DNA from: Megaleporinus macrocephalus | Lineage: Eukaryota; Chordata; Actinopteri; Characiformes; Anostomidae | Reading direction: 5' to 3' | Assembly: GCA_021613375.1 (NCBI GenBank) | Contig: CM038726.1 | Span: 14,131,841-14,195,840 of the forward strand | DNA: 64,000 nucleotides | Shown here: positions 36,276-48,340 of the stretch, piece after piece | Position numbering within the stretch: the stretch's first letter is position 1 | Layout: the number at the start of each line of letters is the position of its first letter | Made by a program: the position numbers and the translations under genes | Notes under the pieces: generated by a model | What the model was told of the DNA's origin: nothing | Database searches by the model: none | Seen by the model: the letters and a program-made list of their open reading frames with translations, nothing else

Positions 36276-37130
36276 GCAGTGTGCAGGAATAACATTCTAC
36301 TGTTTGAACTAGGAAAAAACTCTGTAGTTGCTTAGTGGTATGTTTGGGGTCATTGTCCTGCTGCGAAGGCCTGCAGCTTAATTTAGTTGGATATGAGCAG
36401 TTAAGACACTTCTGTACACCTTCATCCAGTTACAACACCAATAATATCAAGTGAGTCAGTTCCATTGAATTCCACTGTCATGAATATAAAGTTACACACC
36501 TCACATTACCACAGATGTCGTTGATCTGCTGGGACACGTTCAGGGTGTGCATAATAGGGTTTACCTTCCTAATTTTGTGCTGAAGCTGATGATTTTTTTT
36601 TTCAGTGATGTAGTTTTCTGTTATGTTCTATTTGTAGTTCCAGTGCTAAATTAAGGAAGCCCATTTTTGAAACCAACTCTGTCCTAGCTGATCAACTATA
36701 GTTGCTGCTGGGGGAGTTTTGTGTAAATTAGATTTTTTTTGGTAAGCTATTTCTTTCAAATTCCAAAATTTTAATACACCAGGATGCCAGTGTTAGGATG
36801 TCCGTGATCTAGACACAACCCTGAGCAACACAGAAGAAATTCCAGAGTTCTGCATAGTTTTTTTCGAGGATCTTGTCCCCAGTGGCAGCAGGCCAGAACA
36901 TTCTTCAGCTCCTGAAATGTCATATCTGTGGCCTTTGCTTCATACCTGTGCAGCAGCTTTTGAGTGAGAAAGGTTTGATACAAAAGCCGGACAGTGGTAA
37001 ATGTGAAGTAAGTGTAAGATAATTGTATTCAAATGTAATGGCAATAAAATATCAGCATCTGCTTTTTGTATCTTCTGTGTACTTTCCAAAGCTAGATTGT
37101 TATTATCCACATAAGTACTGATGCATTTAT
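36276..37130. other. Spacer between the direct repeats C, possible transposon remnant
   Basis: The phrase GTATGTTTGGGGTCATTGTC near 36340, followed by CTGCTGCGAAGG, resembles a reversed Tc1-like transposase segment. The rest is unrecognised. The block between the repeats could be an insertion, or the unit of a tandem duplication. Confidence 0.35.
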
Positions 37131-37335
37131 TTTAGAAGTGTATGTAGTATTACTGTAGTTCTCATAAGGGAAATCAGTCTATTAACATATAATCTCAAAC
37201 CCCTAATTACTTGTCTAATAATCTTAAAACTGGCATAGGTAATGTCCGTTCTCAAGGCCAACATAGGCCATGGTGATGCCCTATCAGGCTGTTTTCTTGC
37301 CTTCAGTCTTCAGTAAGTGTAATAAATGTTCACAA
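37131..37335. repeat. Direct repeat C, copy 2
   Basis: Second copy of the 36068-36275 sequence, with a small insertion (CATAAGGGAAATCAGT) relative to copy 1 and a smaller middle portion. Confidence 0.8.
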
Positions 37336-38439
37336 AGAACCCAGATGAACCTCATGAGACTCATCTTTTGGAAGAATATATTGATTTGGATGGATCAGTC
37401 GACAATAGGGGTCTTGTTACCTGTCCACTTCTGAGTGGCTCAAAAGAAACTGTATTAGGACTTTGGAGCCGCCTACTCAGTCCTGACTTTGACTCCATTA
37501 CAATATTTTTGCCAGGACCTTAAATGGTCAGTTCACACTCAACAGCCCTCCAAATGTGGCTGAACATAAGCAATTCTGCAAAGATTAGTGGGCCAGAATT
37601 CCTAAACAGTGATGAGATGATCTCCAGTTATAGGAAGTGTTGTGTTTCCTCAAGTTGTCTTTGTGTTATACATATATTTCTATGATATGCATCTGTTTAA
37701 ATATATAATATTGTCCAAGCTTGTGTCCAGCGCTGTTCCAGCATTGTTCTCCATGTCCAGTGTGTCAAGGAATCTTCCTGAAGACCTGCCATGGCACAGT
37801 GGTCTAAGGAGCTGTGTGGGGTGCAGTGTGGGTGGTGGGGAGAGGGGTCAATCGAGGGTGTCAGCTGTCTAGATGTCTGACATTACAGGGGCTTTGCTCC
37901 GCTCCTCTGCATGAAGTCTATATTGAGCCGAGGTTGTATTTTTACCTTCTGCACTCTGATACATGTGCAGTGCAGCACATTGTTTATTCCACTATTTGAT
38001 TGCATTGGAAAGACTAAGCATACTTTCCTTTATGTGTAGCTTCTTCCTGTAACCCTCCTTCTATAGCTGCTGAGAGTCGATACGCTAGACTAGAGCTTAT
38101 GCATTACTGTGATTGTTTTAAGAAGGTCAAAGAAGCTGTCTTTCCAAAAGCTGTCCTTCAAATTCCTAATCAATAGGGCATTCGCACATTTGAGGATGTT
38201 TGATACACAGTCTCCAACCTATAACCTACCTATAACAATCTATATCCATGACTTTGTTTTAAACAAATTTAAACCCAGGTTTACCTAAATAATGATCTTG
38301 ATTGAACATTTATTTGTACAAGCTTTCAAGCCATATATTACAAGTTGAATTAACGTTATTATTTTTTATCTATTGTTTATTTATGCACAAAGTTTTCAAA
38401 GCTGAAATGAGACAGTTTACCTTTGAAATCTTAGGAGCA
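37336..38439. other. Intergenic, with a weak tRNA-like head near 37.79 kb
   Basis: ATGGCACAGTGGTCTAAGGA near 37788 resembles an RNA polymerase III A box of the Leu/Ser tRNA type, as in some SINEs. The B box downstream (GGGTCAATCG) is weak. Otherwise nothing is recognised. Confidence 0.35.
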
Positions 38440-38640
38440 ATATTTCTAAAAAAATATATTCATGGTAGATGCTTCTATCCAGAGTGACTTGGAGTTAACA
38501 TTTACATGGGGAGGCGACAGTAGTGTCTTGCCCCCTTGCTTACTGGAATAGAGTAGGGTGGTTTATTGGGTGGGATATCGAACCCCAGTCAACAACAGTG
38601 GTATAACCCACTACACTATATGAGCCACTCACAATATTCA
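38440..38640 (-). mobile_element. tRNA-derived SINE, minus strand
   Basis: Read on the minus strand, the head carries TATAGTGTAGTGGGTTATAC (A box-like) and GGGGTTCGATATCCC (B box-like), spaced as in a tRNA promoter. The body and tail reach the plus-strand words ATGCTTCTATCCAGAGTGAC, a tail common in fish SINEs. The copy is diverged. Confidence 0.65.
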
Positions 38641-39448
38641 ATTTAAAACTAGACAAAAAGTCTCACTTAAAGATAACGGCGATCTCTTGGCAGCGTAAAA
38701 GCACTAAAAATAAAGATAACAGATAACAGTAAGAAAGTGCAAAGCCAACAATCCATAGAGATAAAAGGGCGGGATGGTTCTTGGAGTGTCAGATGGGTGA
38801 ATGAATGACTATGTGCATTTACAGTGTTTCTTGTTGGTACTTGTTAAATACTTGCCATTTGCAAACATCTTTGGTGAAAATCTTCCCCAAGCAGATGAAT
38901 CGGATGACTGTTGAACGAGGATTCAAAGAGAACTCAGTCACTATTTGGTGAAGGATTTGTCTTCTAAGGTTATAAGTGAATTATCTACTTTTGCCATCAT
39001 ATCTTAATCAGCATGTTAATTTTGCATTTGAGAACTAAGCATTAAGCTTTGTTTTTTTTTTTTTTTTTTATGTGAACACGTAAAGCTCACACAAAATCAG
39101 ACTTGACACACATGACTTCAGGATTTGTTGTAGGGCTATGGCTATGAAACTAAATGTAATGAAGTAATATCACTAAAAAGATTTCTTTATCCAGCATCTC
39201 CTGCTATTTAGCCGGCATACATACCGTACGGCTGATGTCTGATGATTTTGATGGGTGTAATTAGTAGTGCAGTCTTCCAAACTCCTACCTCTCTCCTCTC
39301 GTGCCTCTGGTTTTAGAAATGGGTAAAATTTCACACACCCAATTAAACATATATATATCAAAGAAGAACCATAACATTGTAAGACTATACACAACTAACT
39401 GTCCTACAAAGATAATATAACTAATGTAAAACTTCATCTCTTTACTTG
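38641..39448. other. Intergenic, no feature recognised
   Basis: AT-rich with a poly(T) tract near 39050-39070. No gene or repeat family was identified. Confidence 0.5.
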
Positions 39449-39456
39449 CCAAGAGT
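39449..39456. repeat. Left target-site duplication CCAAGAGT
   Basis: The exact octamer recurs at 42933-42940 immediately outside the right end of the hAT-like element. Confidence 0.85.
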
Positions 39457-39665
39457 CAGTGTTGCCAACTTGGCGACTATGTTGCTATATTAAGTGACTT
39501 TTCAGACCCTCTAGCTTTAAAAAAAAAAAAAAGTGACTAGAGACAAATCTAACGACTGTTTCTGGTGTTATTGGAGACTTTTGGAGACTCTGAGGTGAAC
39601 ACACATTATCTTCAGTTACTGTCCTCAGCGAGCAGCGGGGGCTGCCGTGAGCCTTGCCCCACAAC

Positions 39666-42565
39666 ACCCACAGTGCTCAGTCTCACAGTCGGAGCAGACC
39701 CTCACTACTCCACGACCCCCAACACTCACAGTGCTCAGTCTCACAGTCAGAGCAGACCCTCACTACTCCACCACCCACTACACTCACAGTGCTCAGTCTC
39801 ACAGTCTGAGCAGACCCTCACCACTCCACGACCCTCTACACTCACAGTGCTCAGTCTCACAGTCAGAGCAGACCCTCACTACTCCACCACCCACTACACT
39901 CACAGTGCTCAGTCTCACAGTCTGAGCAGACCCTCACCACTCCACGACCCCCAACACTCACAGTGCTCAGTCTCACAGTCTGAGCAGACCCTCACTACTC
40001 CACGACCCACTACACTCCCAGTGCTCAGTCTCACAGTCAGAGCAGACCCTCACCACTCCACGTCCCACTACACTCACAGTGCTCAGTCTCACAGTCTGAG
40101 CAGACCCTCACCACTCCACGTCCCACTACACTCACAGTGCTCAGTCTCACAGTCAGAGCAGACCCTCACCACTCCACCACCCACTACACTCACAGTGCTC
40201 AGTCTCACAGTCAGGGCAGACCCTCACCACTCCACCACCCACTACACTCACAGTGCTCAGTCTTACAGTCAGAGCAGACCCTCACCACTCCACGACCCAC
40301 TACACTCACAGTGCTCAGTCTCACAGTCAGAGCAGACCCTCACCACTCCACCACCCACTACACTCACAGTGCTCAGTCTCACAGTCAGAGCAGACCCTCA
40401 CCACTCCACCACCCACTACACTCACAGTGCTCAGTCTCACAGTCAGAGCAGACCCTCACCACTCCACCACCCACTACACTCACAGTGCTCAGTTTCACAG
40501 TCAGAGCAGACCCTCACCACTCCACGACCCTCTACACTCACAGTGCTCAGTCTCACAGTCAGAGCAGACCCTCACCACTCCACGACCCACTACACTCACA
40601 GTGCTCAGTCTCACAGTCAGAGCAGACCCTCACCACTCCACCACCCACTACACTCACAGTGCTCAGTCTCACAGTCAGAGCAGACCCTCACCACTCCACC
40701 ACCCACTACACTCCCAGTGCTCAGTCTCACAGTCAGAGCAGACCCTCACCACTCCACGACCCACTACACTCACAGTGCTCAGTCTCACAGTCAGAGCAGA
40801 CCCTCACCACTCCACGCCCCACTACACTCACAGTGCTCAGTCTCACAGTCAGAGCAGACCCTCACCACTCCACCACCCACTACACTCCCAGTGCTCAGTC
40901 TCACAGTCAGAGCAGACCCTCACCACTCCACGTCCCACTACACTCACAGTGCTCAGTCTCACAGTCAGAGCAGACCCTCACCACTCCACCACCCACTACA
41001 CTCACAGTGCTCAGTCTCACAGTCAGAGCAGACCCTCACCACTCCACGACCACTACAATCACTGTGCTCAGTCTCACAGTCAGAGCAGACCCTCACCACT
41101 CCACGACCCACTACACTCACAGTGCTCAGTCTCACAGTCAGAGCAGACCCTCACCACTCCACAACCCACTACACTAACAGTGCTCAGTCTCACAGTCTGA
41201 GCAGACCCTCACCACTCCACAACCCACTACACTCACAGTGCTCAGTCTCACAGTCAGAGCAGACCCTCACCACTCCACAACCCACTACACTAACAGTGCT
41301 CAGTCTCACAGTCTGAGCAGACCCTCACCACTCCACGACCCACTACACTCCCAGTGCTCAGTCTCACAGTCAGAGCAGACCCTCACCACTCCACGACCAC
41401 TACAATCACTGTGCTCAGTCTCACAGTCAGAGCAGACCCTCACCACTCCACGACCACTACACTCACAGTGCTCAGTCTCACAGTCAGAGCAGACCCTCAC
41501 CACTCCACAACCCACTACACTCACAGTGCTCAGTCTCACAGTCAGAGCAGACCCTCACCACTCCACCACCCACTACACTCACAGTGCTCAGTCTCACAGT
41601 CAGAGCAGACCCTCACCACTCCACCACCCACTACACTCCCAGTGCTCAGTCTCACAGTCAGAGCAGACCCTCACCGCTCCACCACCCACTACACTCACAG
41701 TGCTCAGTCTCACAGTCAGAGCAGACCCTCACCACTCCACGACCCACTACACTCACAGTGCTCAGTCTCACAGTCAGAGCAGACCCTCACCACTCCACGA
41801 CCCACTACACCCACAGTGCTCAGTCTCACAGTCAGAGCAGACCCTCACCACTCCACCACCCACTACACTCACAGTGCTCAGTCTCACAGTCAGAGCAGAC
41901 CCTCACCACTCCACGACCCACTACACTCACAGTGCTCAGTCTCACAGTCAGAGCAGACCCTCACCACTCCACCACCCACTACACTCCCAGTGCTCAGTCT
42001 CACAGTCAGAACAGACCCTCACTACTCCACCACCCACTACACTCACAGTGCTCAGTCTCACAGTCAGAGCAGACCCTCACCACTCCACCACCCACTACAC
42101 TCACAGTGCTCAGTCTCACAGTCAGAGCAGACCCTCACCACTCCACGACCACTACAATCACTGTGCTCAGTCTCACAGTCAGAGCAGACCCTCACCACTC
42201 CACGACCCACTACACTCACAGTGCTCAGTCTCACAGTCAGAGCAGACCCTCACCACTTCACGACCCACTACATTTACAGTGCTCAGTCTCACAGTCAGAG
42301 CAGACCCTCACCACTCCACGACCCACTACACTCACAGTGCTCAGTTTCACAGTCAGAGCAGACCCTCACCACTCCACCACCCACTACACTCACAGTGCTC
42401 AGTCTCACAGTCAGAGCAGACCCTCATCACTCCACCACCCACTACACTCACAGTGCTCAGTCTCACAGTCAGAGAAGACCCTCACTACTCCACGACCCAC
42501 TACACTCACAGTGCTCAGTTTCACAGTCAGAGCAGACCCTCACCACTTCACGACCCACTACAGTC
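39666..42565. repeat. 58-bp minisatellite, about 50 units
   Basis: A 58-bp unit is repeated head to tail with high identity; CAGTGCTCAGTCTCACAGTC is its most constant part. Variation is concentrated at a CCACC/CCACG/CCACA site and in the TCAGAG/TCTGAG word. A few units are 57 bp, notably the ones with GACCACTACAATCACTG at 41044, 41391 and 42143. The unit contains no stop codon in any forward frame. As 58 is not a multiple of three, long frames of up to 583 codons open in all three forward frames and cycle through each other. This is an array property, not evidence for a protein. Confidence 0.95.
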
Positions 42566-42635
42566 ACTGCACATGCCCAAAGCTGCCGCTGACCCCGCCC
42601 CCTATCTACAGAGCAGGATGTAAGTATAAATGGGT

Positions 42636-42710
42636 CTTAGATAGATATATACTTTATTGATCTCAGAGGGAAATTCTTCAGTGTGACACGGACGATTTCA
42701 AAGGCAACAA
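42636..42710 (-). mobile_element. LINE tail fragment nested in the hAT-like element
   Basis: GATAGATATATACTTTATTG, then ATCTCAGAGGGAAATTC, matches the tail core seen at 22955-23100 and 24836-25340. It has the same minus-strand orientation. Confidence 0.6.
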
Positions 42711-42932
42711 AAAAAAAGAATCAACACAAGAAGTTCATTTATTCACAGTTTATTTGTAGTTATAACATATTTCGAGTGATTTTACTCACTTTTTACTCTC
42801 CAACAACGTTATTCCTTTAAATACACGCAAATAAATCATTATGCAAATTAGGCGATTACGTCATTTTGCGACTTCTATCGGCTTTTAGGACAGCCAATAG
42901 CTACTTACCTTACTAAGGAGTTGGCAACAGTG

Positions 42933-42940
42933 CCAAGAGT
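42933..42940. repeat. Right target-site duplication CCAAGAGT
   Basis: Identical to 39449-39456; marks the insertion site of the 3.5-kb element. Confidence 0.85.
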
Positions 42941-42944
42941 GCTC

Positions 42945-43300
42945 TCCAGAGGTGAAAAGCAATGGCAACCTTAACTCTTGCTTTGCACCTGTTTATATCA
43001 CACCTTTGCTGCCAAACATGGTTGCTTGCCAAAACCTTCAACCACTGGCCACCTGTCCTTAAGTGATCTAACCGGGAGCAGAACCTAGTTAGAATACATC
43101 ATTGGGGCAGAGCTACTTTATGTTGGACTAATGGCAGCCTCATTGCTACAGTGACTTACTATCACCTCTTGAAGTACAGTGTGATATAACGAGACATGAC
43201 AAGTCAAGGTTAGTTGGTTGGCATGCTAACTCCAGTAGATATCTAACACAATACATATACAGGTACATACAGGTGTGTTTGACCTAAAGTCAAAACTGTT
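42945..43300. repeat. Dispersed repeat D, copy 1
   Basis: AAGTGATCTAACCGGGAGCA, then GTTAGAATACATCATTGGGG, then ACGAGACATGACAAGTCAAG and TTGGCATGCTAACTCCA occur in the same order, with related spelling, at 54010-54310. The family is unnamed here. Confidence 0.7.
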
Positions 43301-45253
43301 ATTGCTTTACATTCTTTCATTCTTTCAATTTTAACATTGGAATGTTATAAACTAAAAATGTTACAAATTTTACTTTTAAGCAAAACAAAACAAAAAAACT
43401 CTTGAACACAACTTTGGGTGAGATGAATAGAAGGTAGCTCCATACCTTGGAGGGGTAGGGTTTAAATGCAGTGCGTAAGTTGTTGTCAGCTTTATTGGCT
43501 CATGTTTGGTAGTCTTGTTAGACTTCTCTAACCTCTCTCTTAAGAAAGCTGAGTGACAGTGTAGTCAAGTATTGCCTTTCACGGCATCAGTAGCAATATA
43601 AATCATCCATAGGTCATATGGATCACTTATAATTGCAGAGATTAGAAGCTGTTCTAGCCACGGACGTCTTGAAGGCCAAAGGGTAGGTAGAAGAAGAAAT
43701 TAGTGGGCAAGGATGAACTCCAAGTATGTAATTAATTAAGACTGCCAGTGATGTGTGAAGAAATGAAAGTGTTCACTTTATCTCGCCGATAGCAGGGAGA
43801 GGAGTTAGGACACAGAGCGAACACTGTGTGAGCTGAAGCGTGAACACATTATTTCCACCTGTCCTCCTCTTTTGCCAGCTGTAGCTGCTTGACCTTCTCT
43901 CCCTGTTCCAGTGATTAGGTTTTTTTCATCCCGCTGAACCATTCACATTTTGATACCTGGCTATTTATAGCTACTGCTGACATCAGCACACACGGCAGAA
44001 CTTAGATGCGTATAGATGAACTTGGCGCTCTGTTAAGCAGGAATGAATGGCATGTGTCATTAAAGCACAGTTCAATATGAATCTACCATTTAAAATACGT
44101 CACCAGAAATATCACAGTGCTAATAGGAGGTGGGGGTGCTGTATCTTAAAAGGGAGCTGCAAGTCCTATTTGCTATATGAAAGATTTATTTATTCCAGTT
44201 AAAAGAATGAGGTGTTTATGGTCTCAGTGCAATGTTTAGGTCTTAAATGCAAAACCATTATATTAATGAAGATATGAGGCCAATAGTAGATAATTCACTT
44301 TCAATACATCAGTGGTCACCAGCCCTGGTGCTTTAGCTCCACCTCCCAGCAGAGTCTAGCTGTAACCACATTCTGCCACACCTGCGCCAGCTAATTATCT
44401 GAAGCCCTTGACTGGATCAGATGCATCTTTGGAAGACATCTCCCTCACCAAGTTTTGAGCTCTCTTTAAATACTCTTTCAACACGTTCACTGCCTGAGGA
44501 AGGGGTCCATTGAGGGACAGCTTGAGTTACACAGTGTTCCTTTGCACAGTGTATGCAATTACATATTTCCACCAGAGAGGTCTCCAAATCCCCAAAACAT
44601 AAATAAGTGATGATTAAATATATACAAATATATGGAAATCACTAGTAGTTTTGAAGAAGTAGAATGATTTTGTGTGCCGTGGCTAAAGTATTGGTAGTTG
44701 TTTGTGGTCTTGTTGTTGCAGTTTTCCTGTTTATTGCTATGTAACATAAAATGATCAGGTAACTGTTTTTGTCTAAAAAAAAACAATTAAATAAAATGAT
44801 TTGAACACTTTCCTCAAGCAGGTAACAATTCTTTATGTAAGCACAGACAATGCTCTTTCTCTAAGCATGAGGAACTGTTTAAACACCTGCTGTAAGTAAA
44901 TTTACCTTTTCATTCTTTCCTACACACAATGTTAAGTAGCTTTGTGGAAGGCTTGAGAGCGGAGCGTAAACATGCACTTACTATAATGTGGACCAAGTTT
45001 ATAAATGAGACAGGTAAGAGTTTATTCTGAGAAACACATATGATCAAATCTTGAGTTATTAGTTAGTCATTAAACTCTTATTAGCTCTAATGCAGTAAAC
45101 TTCAGAAGCCACCTGACCCCAAACCTATAGAAACAGAATGTTGCCTATTTTACTTTAATAAGTATTAAGCCTTAGATTGTTACTTCCTCCTCAATAATTT
45201 CCATAACAAGCTATTAACAAAGTGCTTTTTGTGTATAATTAAAACCAATGGTG
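43301..45253. other. Intergenic, possible conserved element near 43.7-44.05 kb
   Basis: No gene seen. The block at about 43700-44060 is richer in GC and complexity. It contains TATGTAATTAATTAAGAC and ATTTATAGCTACTGCTGACA, words that would suit homeodomain binding. That is suggestion only. Confidence 0.35.
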
Positions 45254-45298
<45 letters not shown>

Positions 45299-45320
45299 CA
45301 TCATTATTATTATTATTATT
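45254..45320. repeat. (ATT)n microsatellite
   Basis: About 20 trinucleotide units with two interruptions (AGT and ATCATC) are seen directly. Confidence 0.95.
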
Positions 45321-46500
45321 TGTTCAGGTCATAATGTATTAAGCTTAGACCATTCTAAATGTTTTCCTCACTATGCTTTAATTTGTGCTTTATTGAACAT
45401 ATAGTGTAACCATGTATACATCAGTGCATGACTAGGTCTTCATTCACCATTCAAGGGCCTCGTGCCTTTTTACATTGATGTTTATATTCATGCTGAATCA
45501 AAGAAACAGCTTAGATACAGCTGAGAAACAGTGGCCCACATTTATCAAGCATCTCAGAGTAATAGCGCTCATCTGAGATCAGGTCATGGAGTTTTATTCA
45601 GTTTTATATAAACAACAGTAAGCTGATCTCAGGTCAGTGTTCTACTCTAAGAAGGGCTTATGTTTGTTTTCAGTCAATCATTCATTGAATCGCTAGATGA
45701 GAAGGAGAAGTTCTTCAGCAAACTTAATGCAGTTGTAGAGTACTGTTGATTGTTCTTGATAATTGCATAGCAAATGTTTAACTGTAGTATAATAAAAATT
45801 ACAAGTAATTACTAAGTACAGAAAGTTAAATTACTTTAAAACATCATTTTGCAAGAGCTAGTTGGGGTGTGCTATTACCTTTACCACCACTGTCATAAAA
45901 ACTGATGGTGCTCACGGACCACTGTACTCTTTCAGTTGTTGACGAATCAAAGGATACGGAATCCAAATCCCCTTTGCATGCATATGGTCACTCACAGTTA
46001 TATCTGTAAACAAAATTAATTGTGACAGTGTCCATACGATTATGTGCCTAGGTGACAGAGTGCATACGAATGGGAGCTGAAATTTGGCACAACACCAGCA
46101 AAGAGAACATCAGAAGAAAAAGTTTGATGTCAACATACAGGCTAAAGTAATGCTACAGGATTTACATGAGGTTCCAAATTTTTAAGGCCTATGTGTGAGA
46201 CAGATTGATTACTTTGCATGCTAGCCTGAAATAAACTGAGGTTAGATGACTTTTGCCATATGTAAAAACTGCAAAACTCAACAAAACAGTCTATTTTGCC
46301 CTTGTAGTTATCTACGATTAATCTTGTCTGCCCTCTTGCCCACTTTTTTTTTCCCTGCTCACTTCCTCTGGCATCTTCTGTTCCTGATGTCCGTACAAGA
46401 AATACTGATCTAGCTTCTTCTTACAACTAGCAAAATACCAACAGTTGTCAGTGTGTGACGTGGTGCCAGTGTGACTGATTCACTGTCTGCCTGGAGTCTG
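45321..46500. other. Intergenic, no feature recognised
   Basis: AT-rich noncoding DNA without recognisable exon or repeat family. Confidence 0.5.
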
Positions 46501-46595
46501 TGTATCGATACATTGTTTTTTGAGGATCCATACAGTATCATGAAACATAATATCCCCATATTCTATATTTTGATATTTTCTTACACCTCTAGTTT
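46501..46595. mobile_element. hAT-type right-end fragment
   Basis: ATCGATACATTG, a TACAGTATCAT word and TTTGATATTTTCTTACACCT with a final CTAG parallel the right end of the element at 56964-58091. The left end is not found nearby, so it is a truncated copy. Confidence 0.55.
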
Positions 46596-48303
46596 CATGC
46601 CTACTACTATAGTGACAGTAAGGCCTGGAGTGACAGTGACAGAGAGGCCATTCTCTCATTTTAAGTCAGTGTACCATGGAAATGATTCTGAAGCTGTTAT
46701 TTTAAGATAAAATCGTTACATAATATTGTTTTAAAAATCAAACAAACATCATATGGTGCCATATGGTCTACTACAGTCTAATCTATTGCTGCTATTTTCC
46801 AGTGATGGGCTGCCCTATCACAGCACCGGTTTTGTGTATTTGAAATGGCACATTTTCACTGTCACTTATTTCTAACAGAAGCACAGTATCAAACAGGGTG
46901 TATACTTCAGCATTTCCCTCGTTCAGATGAAAGAAATAATATTATTGGTTAAAACTACTGATTTAATTAGACCGTTTAAAACCTTGTAATGCAATGTTTT
47001 GGAAAACCAAGATTTTTGGTTTATTCCAATAATAAGATGAATTGGTCTCAGTGGGGACGTTCTAATAAGGTGAAAAGGTCAACTCTGATTTCAGGTTGAC
47101 CTAAAAAGAGCGATGGCCGCTGGGATAAAAGTCGACCCCCTGTAAACTGTCATACGGCGACAGCAGCAAAGTCTTTCCCTCCTCCAATCTGAGAGATTTC
47201 AGTTCTAATAGTTGCCTCATTGTTTCTTGTCTTTCATTCAGCTAACTTGGTGATTTTACAATTTTCCTGAGCTTGTTCCGTTTTCCTTTCGTTAATCCGT
47301 TCACTCCTCTTTTCTGTCTTTTGTTTTTGCTCATGGGACTCCTGCCAGGGTGAAATGGGATCTTGAACTGCAATGATGTCATAGATCCAATAGCTGATAG
47401 GCTCTGCGTCTCTGTGTTTGAGGGCAACTTCCTGGGACACCATAATAGAGCTGCAACTATCAGATTTGTTCATTTTTTAATATCAATTTTAGTATTCATT
47501 AGCTGTGCTGTTCAGGTTTGCATTAAAACCATACTTAATTGAAGGATTGCAAAATAATAAAATAAAAGATCTTGAAAAATGAGTTGTTTTCAATGCAAGT
47601 GGCATAAAATTATTTGGGTCACTCATCAAGGTTTTTGGTTTCAAACTAGTTTTGGTTTAAAACTTTTGGTTTTAAAGTGGTAAAATGTGTATTATATAAG
47701 CGTGTGTTAACAGGCTAATGAAAATTGACTAATGATCAATTTGGCTGCAGAAAATGTATTATTGGTGTATCCCTGGACTTTACCGTTTATAATATTACAA
47801 TTGATATGAAGTTATATCAGTTGACATATATAGGGGTCTTATTGACAGTCTAACTATAAAGACATGTAACGTAACTCTTGTGGTGATAAGAGCTGCAGTA
47901 GTATTGTGCTGACATTATTCTGTAGCTATGCTGTCAACATATCATTTTAAAAGTTTCATTTCCTTTATCACAACATCATGCACTCAGTTTTTAAATCAGG
48001 TAAATAAACAGCAGTGCTGGAGGCAGCATTATTTTTAATAAAAAAGATGTAGCACAGTACAGGCTACAGGCAATACTGTATTACATGGTCAGGCTGGACC
48101 AACATTCCCTATACACCCACACATTCACTGTTATAGAGCACAAGGTTTCAGATTAAATGTACTGTGGAAAGCAAGTAACACTCCAGCCGTTCTTATGAGG
48201 TTCATAATATAAGAAGAAATACAATATTAAAAAAAGCATACTGAAAATCACAATCAGGAGGGTTGACCCTAATTGTCTATTGGTTTTCTGTTTTTTTTTT
48301 TAA
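46596..48303. other. Intergenic, no gene seen
   Basis: AT-rich. The part at 47040-47200 is more complex and could be a conserved noncoding element; nothing can be proved from one sequence. Confidence 0.4.

Positions 48304-48340
<37 letters not shown>
48304..48340. repeat. (AAT)n microsatellite
   Basis: About 12 uninterrupted trinucleotide units are seen directly. Confidence 0.95.

Larger units (their letters stand above)
39457..42932. mobile_element. 3.5-kb hAT-like element carrying a minisatellite
   Basis: The left end CAGTGTTGCCAACTT and the inverted right end CACTGTTGCCAACTC match over about 14 bases with one mismatch. Both ends are bracketed by a perfect 8-bp duplication, CCAAGAGT, as hAT transposases produce. 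The subterminal left sequence (AAAAGTGACTAGAGACAAAT) and the right (GCAAATTAGGCGATTACGTC) flank a long minisatellite. No transposase frame remains, so movement would need a transposase from elsewhere. A short LINE tail at 42636-42710 is nested inside. Confidence 0.85.

Noticed and set aside
39565..41316. 583-codon open frame encoding a repetitive Ser/His/Pro-rich protein
   Set aside because: It lies within the 58-bp minisatellite; all forward frames are open, the start codon lies in transposon flank, and the period is not a multiple of three.
39666..42565. CRISPR-like array
   Set aside because: Units are contiguous with no unique spacers, in a vertebrate genome; it is a minisatellite.
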